Source: Podocnemis expansa
Taxonomy: Eukaryota; Chordata; Testudines; Podocnemididae
Assembly: GCA_007922195.1 (NCBI GenBank)
Contig: ML682029.1
Location: 1,867,370-1,931,369 of the forward strand
Length of the DNA stretch: 64,000 nt
Direction: 5' to 3'
Positions 57,865-64,000 of this stretch are shown here, piece after piece. The position numbers were made by a program, and so were the translations under genes. How positions within the stretch are numbered: position 1 is the first letter of the stretch; each line of letters starts with the position of its first letter. The notes under the pieces were generated by a model, which was given only the letters and a program-made list of their open reading frames with translations, had not been told where the DNA came from and searched no databases.

Positions 57865-60171
57865 GCTGGAGGGGTCACTTTTCACACTGGCCATGAAACC
57901 CACAGCAGCCTTCCCCCCCAGCTCTGCCACAGGCTGGCCCCTGGATCCGGAGGCAGACAACTCACCTCACTTTAAGGGGTGAACTCTCCCGCCCAGAGGG
58001 AACCGGGGTGTAGAAAGGCCCCAGGCAAAGCCCCTCCAGCTCCCTGGCGAAGCACGGCCCTTAGGAGGCCTGTGACCGCAGATCACCGGTCAGGCCTCGT
58101 GGCGGCTGAACCACAGCAGCTATCTGCAATGCAGAGGCGCAGGGCGGCTGCTCTGTGCGCTGGAGGCCAGCCTGGTGCATTCCCACCCTCAGCTCCCAGG
58201 GGGCACAGCCCCGTTCCATGCGCTGAGTTGCGCCAGGTCACAGAGAGCTTCCCATGTATGAGGGAGCTTTGGAGCAGGGCCCCTGTGCTCTGGGGCTTTA
58301 AAGAAGGGAACCGCCAAGGGAAATTTTGCTGCCCTTGTCCTGTCCTCCACGGATCACACGGCGCATACGTAGACTGGCTAAGCCCTACAGGCATTTCCCA
58401 CCGGTCTCTTATGCCACACAGGACCAGCGAGGTGCAGAGGCAGCAACTTGCCCAAGGTCACGGCATCTTTCAGGGCAGCGAACCCACAATTCCTGGCTCC
58501 CATGCTCTCCACACCTGAGCTAAATGCGAGGACCAATCGTCCCCCTAAGGCAAACTGAGCCAGACGGGTCTTTGGTCCTCACCACACCTAACTGACTTAG
58601 GAGCTGACTTCTCATTTTCAAAAAAGATTTAGGTACTTAGCAGCCTAAATCCCACTGACATAGTGACTCCTGAGCACCTAAATCCCTTTTGAAAATGACA
58701 AAGACTTCTAAATTACTGACTAGCACAACACCACCCAGATGCCTTTGTCTAGGCTGCGCCAGGCTCTCTCCTGGCCCGGCTCTGTGGGGATCCAATATGT
58801 TGGTGACAGAGGGGATGCCTGGGGGGGATATAAATATTGAATTCAACTCACCCTCCCATCCCAAAGCCCCAGCAGCCTCTGAAGGCCCTGGAGATGTCAC
58901 ACTATGCCCCAGGGAAGGTGTCGTTCTCAACAAAAGTGCAACACATGTGCAAAAGGCCTGGCTCTCATGTAAACCTTTGGGTCCAGCATGTGTATCATGC
59001 CACCTCACTACAGTGCCCATCACCATGGTGTCACTGGGGGGGGGGGCTCACCATCACTGGAAATCTTTATAAGACGCTAAAGATGCAGTCTGGTTCAGCC
59101 ACAAATTCACATACTCATTGTCACCATCAGTGGGGAATGGTCTCTGGCAGCCCCTCTGCCCTAAAACCATGGGAGAGAGGTTCTCTGTATGGCACAGGGC
59201 GATCGGATTTGATCCCCACTCCGTTGGAAAATATCTCCCAAGCTAGGGATCTGGGATGAGGCACCATGTATCTCTCCTGCTCCCATCACTAGAGCATTAA
59301 TTTGCCTTCTTGTGGAATATTAATATGCGAAAGCCACTTGTAAAATCTCACAAATGCCACACACCCAGCGAAATCACCCACAAATCCAGAGAAAGAGAAG
59401 GAGGGGGGGTCTCTTCTGTCCTGTCAAGGAGTGGGGGCTGTTCCCACCAGCTGGTACCAGATGGGAAGTGCCAGGACAGCTCTTTAATACCAGCTGCAGC
59501 TTGTCCTAGAGGCAGGGACAGTTAAATCCCTAACAGGGTCTTTTGCTTCCCCCACCTCTCTTAAGCACAACAGGCTGTGGGCTGATTTAAAGCCCACACA
59601 CGATATTCAGAAGGATCTGCCATGCCCCACGCAGTAGCACCCTCTCTCAAAGAAACTGAGCTCTTTTCAAATAAAATACACAGCCAGGGTCACAAGGATG
59701 AAGAAAGAAAAAAACCTCCGTCCCCTCTTCGCCGATCTGCAGAGCTCAACCCTTCCCACCCACAACTCTCGTGTCTTACATGGTGTCCTCAGGGCACGGA
59801 GGGGATCAGTTCACGACAGTAAAATATTAATCATCTCCAAGCAATCTGCTCTGTCTCGCTCCCCGTCTGGGACCAGCGATTTCAAAGCACTTACATTGAT
59901 TCGGGAGAAAAGAGCTAAAGTGCTTCCGACAGAGACAAAAAAAAAAAAAAAAGAAAGGACACTGCAGCATCCCCAGCCAACATGAAACCTCTGTCCTTGG
60001 CTGTCAAATATCCTCCACACCCAGCCCTGCACCTCGCCTTTTACCCAGCCTGGGGCTCAGCCGACTGATTTCTCAAAACGAGCTCCTAGGCACTTAATTT
60101 CCCACCCTTTCCGGGTGGTTGGGCTGTCCTGACCAAGTGGGATTTTCTGCCACCAAAGCTGAAGCGAAAAA
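57865..60171. other. Sequence upstream of miR-183; one palindromic short repeat
   Basis: No gene is recognised. 58595-58720 is a palindromic interspersed repeat (TTCAAAAAAGATTTAGG facing CCTAAATCCCTTTTGAAAA). 58420-58520 resembles a diverged MIR (GCAACTTGCCCAAGGTCACG). An A14 run lies at about 59939-59952. Confidence 0.45.
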
Positions 60172-60258
60172 TAAACCTGTTAGTCTTTAAGTGCCACAGG
60201 ACTCCCCGGGATTTTTTGCTGGACTAGACTAACAAGGCTAAACCTTTGGAAATGGGCT
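60172..60258. mobile_element. Partial foldback element end
   Basis: CCTGTTAGTCTTTAAGTGCC, then ACAGGACTCCCCGGG and GGACTAGACTAACAAGGC followed by CTTTGGAAA matches the right end of the foldback family. Only one end is present. Confidence 0.7.
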
Positions 60259-63071
60259 CTCCTGCCTCTTTTCTGTGCTTCCTGCTGGGTTCTAGCCCAA
60301 ATCGGATTGAGTGGCGCAAATCCGGATCCGCAGCCGGCAGCGATCCGGGGTGTGTGAAATTGACACGATCCTGGCCCGGGAAATTGACGAGGGCGGTTGG
60401 TGAAATCTCCCCACCCCCGAGTTAAAGGGACTTTAAAAAACCCCACTGGCAAATTGGGGGGGGGGGGGGATTGAGCATCCTCTCTGCAGGGAGTGATCTG
60501 AAATCCAGCCTCCGTATTTTAAAACTAAGAGGGGCTCGTTCGGCTCCTGGTGGGGAGAAGCCCAAATCTGGCTGCCACAAGAGCTGGGAATTGAGCTAGA
60601 AACGGTCCAGGGCTGGCACCGGCAGCCAGACTAAGGAGCCGCTTGGTTTGGTTTTTACGAAGGTTTCCACATTCGAAGTGAAGTGACAAACTCGGAAAGG
60701 GGGAAAGGCTGCACCGGTTTGTTGAAACAGGAGCCCTGGTTTCTAGTCCTACCTCGCCCATCATTGCCAAATTCTCCTCCTGGGCAGCCCCCTGCCTGGT
60801 GCCTTGCCTCTTGTGTCCAGAGGATTTCTCCGAATAAACTCGGAGTAACCAAATTTCGTTTCATTAACATCTAGTTCACACCCTATGAAGGACCCTGCTT
60901 TAAAAACCTGCCCGGCTGCTGTTTCTCCGATCGCTTCTGCGCTGGTTTCTCACAATCTCTCTCCAGACCCGTTTCTTGCCTGATTTACAGGCATTGCTTT
61001 TCCCTCCGATTTAAAAGAGGTGTTGAGATTCGGCACCAGAAATCCCAGCCTGTGCCGGGCTCGCCCCGATTTAAGTAACACGGGATAAAACCAGGAGAGG
61101 AAAAGGGTGAATCTTGCCCAAACTCCCCATTAAACCCGTGGGAACGGCGATTGCCAGAGGCCGCCAACGAGGCGTCTACACCGAAAAGGGCTGAAATCCG
61201 AATTAAACATGCGGGCGGGAGGGGAACAAATGTTTGGGAGCCCCAAAGCTGGCTCGGAGCCGGTTTTTCGTTTCTGATCCGGGAGGGGAAGCGCCGTAGG
61301 TCTCGGGATAAAAGACTCCCTGGGTTGCGGGGTGGTTTTAAGGCGGAAAAATCGGATTTGGTGACTATTCCTGGCCGGGGAAGGGGCTGGAAAGGAAAGA
61401 GGCTCCTGGCCCTCGCCAGAGCAAATAAAGGGCGCAGGTTAGTTTTATTTTTAGATCCGTTTCTGGGATGGAGGGGGGTGGGTTAAAAGCCAGTTTAACC
61501 CCAGTGAGGGGAGATGGCCCCAGCTTAGCCTCCCAGCAAGACATTTCCTCCAGCAAATCCAGTTCTCCGGGCTGGCCCCAATATCCACAAGGCGCCTGGA
61601 TGCTCCTGCCCCACTAGGAACCTACACATCTGGGCGCCCCATAGATGCTAAGGCTGGGCTCAGCGGGGTTTGGCTGGGTTACTGTGTCTGCCCCCAACCC
61701 CAGGGCCGGGGGCTCGGGGCGATCCCCCCCCGGGGCCCCCCTCAGCCCCACAGACTGACCCTATCCAAAGCGGCTCCTGGGCGGCCAGAGGCCGGATCCG
61801 GCGCCTGCTGGGTTCAGACGGCGGCGGAGTTACCCCCAAATCCAGATCTGCTCCCGACGAGGGGCCAGGCTCGAGTCCAGCCCGTGGCGTTTACACTGGG
61901 GGTGGAAGCAAGACCCCCGGCCCCTGGGCGAGGAGGAGCCAGGCCGGGCGCAATTGGGGCGCTGTGGGCCTCAGTGAATGGTTTGGGGTGATTTCAAGGC
62001 TGCCCTTTTATTGGGAAACAGATATTTTTAGCTTGGGGGTGGTTGAATGGCAGGTCGTTTATTTTAGGGCTTCCTCCCCTAAACCAAGCCCGACCTGGAG
62101 TCCCGGGCTGGGAAGGTCACCAATGTAAATTCAACGCGTCGTCCGGGTGGGGAAGGGCCGAGACTGTGAATATCGCCCCCCCCGGCCCTGTGCAGTCTGC
62201 CCCCCGCGAGAACAGCCACCACAGCGTCCTGAGCCCCGGCAGCGAGTCCCCAGCCCCCCAGGGCCCCCCACTTTCGTTGGGAGACCAGCAGATAACCTGG
62301 GACCCGCACTCCTTCGCTGGGGGTTTGGCGGCTCAAAGGCCAGAGCTGGGGGTCCCCGGTGCCACCCCCGGCAGAAAACATCCCCACCCCGGACCAGCAG
62401 CTTTCCAGGCAGGGAAATCTCCCCTTATCCGATCCGGTTTGTTCTCGCCCCGGGCACACAAGGCGCTGCCGGCGGGATAAGGTTTTTGGAGCAAAACCAG
62501 ATCAAGGAGACAGCGATCAAAATTTCCCAGCCTCATCCTTAACTCCTGTCGCCGGAGGAAATCGGATTCCCGCGGAATCCTGGCCCGGGAAGGGAGAAAG
62601 GAATGTGTCGTGTAGACGCGCCATCGCGGTGCCAAACCGGTTTCTCTTTCCGAAGCTCCGACTCCCCGCCCGGCGCCTTGGCGGAAAAAACCCTCCAGCC
62701 GGGGGCCACTTTCACCCCTCGGCCTTTTTCGTTTGGAAAGGGGGCTGAGCCCCCGAGATCGCCGGGGAAAAACGGAGCCACGCGAACCAACCGCAGCCGC
62801 CCCGCTCCGAATTCAATCCGCGCCGCTTTGCGTTTCCACGGGTCGCTCGCAGCCGCTTCTCCCCCTGCCGCCCTCCACCTTTCCGATGCGGAGCCCGGGT
62901 TTTATTAAAGCAGCCCCAGGCCAGCCGATGATTTTCCCAGGCCAGGCTGCCCCCGAGAAGAAAAGGGTCCGGCCAGAATCTGGCCTTTTAACCCGACACC
63001 GCTTCTCGGGCCCGGAGCATGGCTTGTTTACACTGCCCGACCCCAAATTTGCCCAGGTTAAAACGCAAGAG

Positions 63072-63080
63072 ACTTACCTT
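63072..63080 (-). other. Consensus 5' splice site on the minus strand
   Basis: Plus-strand ACTTACCTT is AAG|GTAAGT on the minus strand, pairing with nearly all of the U1 snRNA 5' end. It is in the CpG-rich block and oriented toward the miRNA cluster. The exon would lie at higher coordinates than 63077. Confidence 0.5.
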
Positions 63081-63511
63081 GATCCCAGCTCTGGGGGGCC
63101 CCTTTCAAGGAGATCTGCTGCGCTTATTTAGAAAAGGTGAAGAGGAGCCGGAGCCAGAGGTTTCCCAAAACTCAGCCCCCAGCTTGGCTCAGACCCCGGG
63201 GGGGCTGGAAATCGGGGTGGAAACGGGGTAAATCTGCTTGCGGAGCTCGGCTCTCAGAGGGGCAGCAAGAGAGTCGCCCAGCCCTAGATCCCGTCCAGCC
63301 CCCCAACAAAAAGACCCCCCCTTGGCAGAGGAGCCCAGCCCAATGAGCTGCCCAGAGGCATCAGAGATGGGGGGGGGTAAAGAAAGGCTGGGAGGAGAAG
63401 GGGAGAAGCCGGCCCGGAGCCGGGGGGAGCCGGCCCCATCTCTGGCTTCTGCCCCCTGGATGCGGGGCCCCCCCACCGCCCTGCTGCCGAGCAGCGGCCC
63501 CGGCCCAATGT

Positions 63512-63527
63512 GGGGCTAATTAGCCCC
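63512..63527. promoter_or_regulatory. 16-bp perfect palindrome around TAATTA
   Basis: GGGGCTAATTAGCCCC is a perfect palindrome containing the TAATTA core bound by many paired-like and LIM homeodomain proteins, followed within a few bases by CTAATCG. Its position inside the CpG block suggests a regulatory site. Binding is inference. Confidence 0.4.
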
Positions 63528-64000
63528 TAATCGTTTTACCTCGGCCGGGGGCGGCAGGATCCAATCCCCGGCCTCTCCGCTGCCCATTGGCTCCGGGGCC
63601 TTGAGGAGGAGCCGCCGGGGGGGGGCAGGGGGCGGGACAGACCCATGCCTGCCCCCCCCCAGGCAGCCCAGCCCGAGGGTGGGGGGGTCGTGCTGGGCTT
63701 GGCCGGCACCGGCTCCTGGATGCGGCTGGTGGGGGGCGCGGGTCCCCCCAGCCTTTGGCTCCTGCCTCTCTCTGTGGGAGGGGTCCAAAGGCCCCCCGGA
63801 AAACGGCCTGATACTGCCCCCCCCCCCTCCGCTCTCGCCTTCCCCGCCGCGCTTTTCGATCCGAATCTAATCCGGAGTCTGAAGCTGCCGGATTCGAACC
63901 GGCGTCCGCTCCGCCTCGGCGCCGCAAACAAAGGGCGGCTTGTCTGCGGGCCTCCCCCCGCCAGCTTTCCAGCCCCGCACACAGTGGGGGGGAGCCTCAA

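Larger units (their letters stand above)
60300..64000 (-). promoter_or_regulatory. CpG-rich block, candidate promoter/first exon of the miR-183 cluster primary transcript
   Basis: From about 60.3 kb to the window end the DNA becomes strongly GC- and CpG-rich, most of all after 61.6 kb, with no recognisable transposon. It lies 11-14 kb upstream of miR-183 in the direction of transcription. It contains a near-perfect minus-strand splice donor (63072-63080), CCAAT-type boxes (CCAATGGG on the minus strand around 63584-63591) and homeodomain-type sites near 63512-63534 and 63868-63873. The many long frames across it (for example 61670-62128 plus, 63520-64000 minus) are expected of CpG-rich DNA and show no domain. 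An alternative is the promoter of an unrelated gene beyond the window. Confidence 0.5.

Noticed and set aside
63880..63990. A tRNA gene on the minus strand
   Set aside because: Only the T-arm is convincing. The best 5' acceptor candidate pairs at 5 of 7 positions and no good A box or anticodon arm could be drawn.
61670..64000. Many frames of 100-150 codons on both strands in the CpG block
   Set aside because: Expected in CpG-rich sequence with few stops; low-complexity Pro/Gly/Arg-rich translations without domains.
1..64000. CRISPR array, bacterial operon, phage or plasmid features
   Set aside because: The window is vertebrate nuclear DNA; tandem repeats found (17885-18062, 18405-18500) are inside an LTR and lack CRISPR spacing.

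Overview
This is a piece of a vertebrate genome, most likely a non-avian reptile (crocodilian or turtle). The evidence is many CR1 LINE fragments of several subfamilies, many short non-autonomous hAT-type transposons with 8-bp target duplications, foldback and palindromic MITEs of a kind I associate with turtles and crocodilians, and a few MIR-like SINEs. The species cannot be fixed from the sequence alone. Only one protein-coding gene is visible, and only its last coding exon. Almost every other long open frame is a chance frame or belongs to a transposon.

Region 1 (1-12798) is the last intron of NRF1 (nuclear respiratory factor 1), filled with CR1 copies, some carrying nested hAT or foldback insertions. 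Region 2 (12799 to about 14750) is the NRF1 terminal exon: 54 codons including the stop and a 3' UTR of about 1.8 kb with three AATAAA signals. Region 3 (about 14.75-37 kb) is intergenic. It holds a CR1 copy interrupted by both a hAT element and a solo retroviral LTR, more CR1, a palindrome-rich MITE and GC-rich sequence without recognised genes.

Region 4 (37-49.75 kb) is the main find: the sensory-organ microRNA cluster miR-183/96/182, on the minus strand. miR-182 is at 37.1 kb, miR-96 at 49.33 kb and miR-183 at 49.71 kb. Gene order and orientation (NRF1 forward, cluster convergent) match what I know of the human 7q32 locus. Here miR-182 lies about 12.2 kb from miR-96, much farther than in human, and the gap holds several transposons and a non-repetitive AT-rich block.

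Region 5 (49.75-64 kb) is upstream of the cluster. It has non-repetitive AT-rich sequence, MIR fragments and, from about 60.3 kb to the window end, a long GC/CpG-rich block. A near-perfect minus-strand 5' splice site (63072-63080), a poly-T/CAG 3' splice-like site just upstream of miR-183 (49766-49778) and homeodomain-type sites make this block the best candidate for the promoter and first exon of the primary transcript. That assignment is inference.
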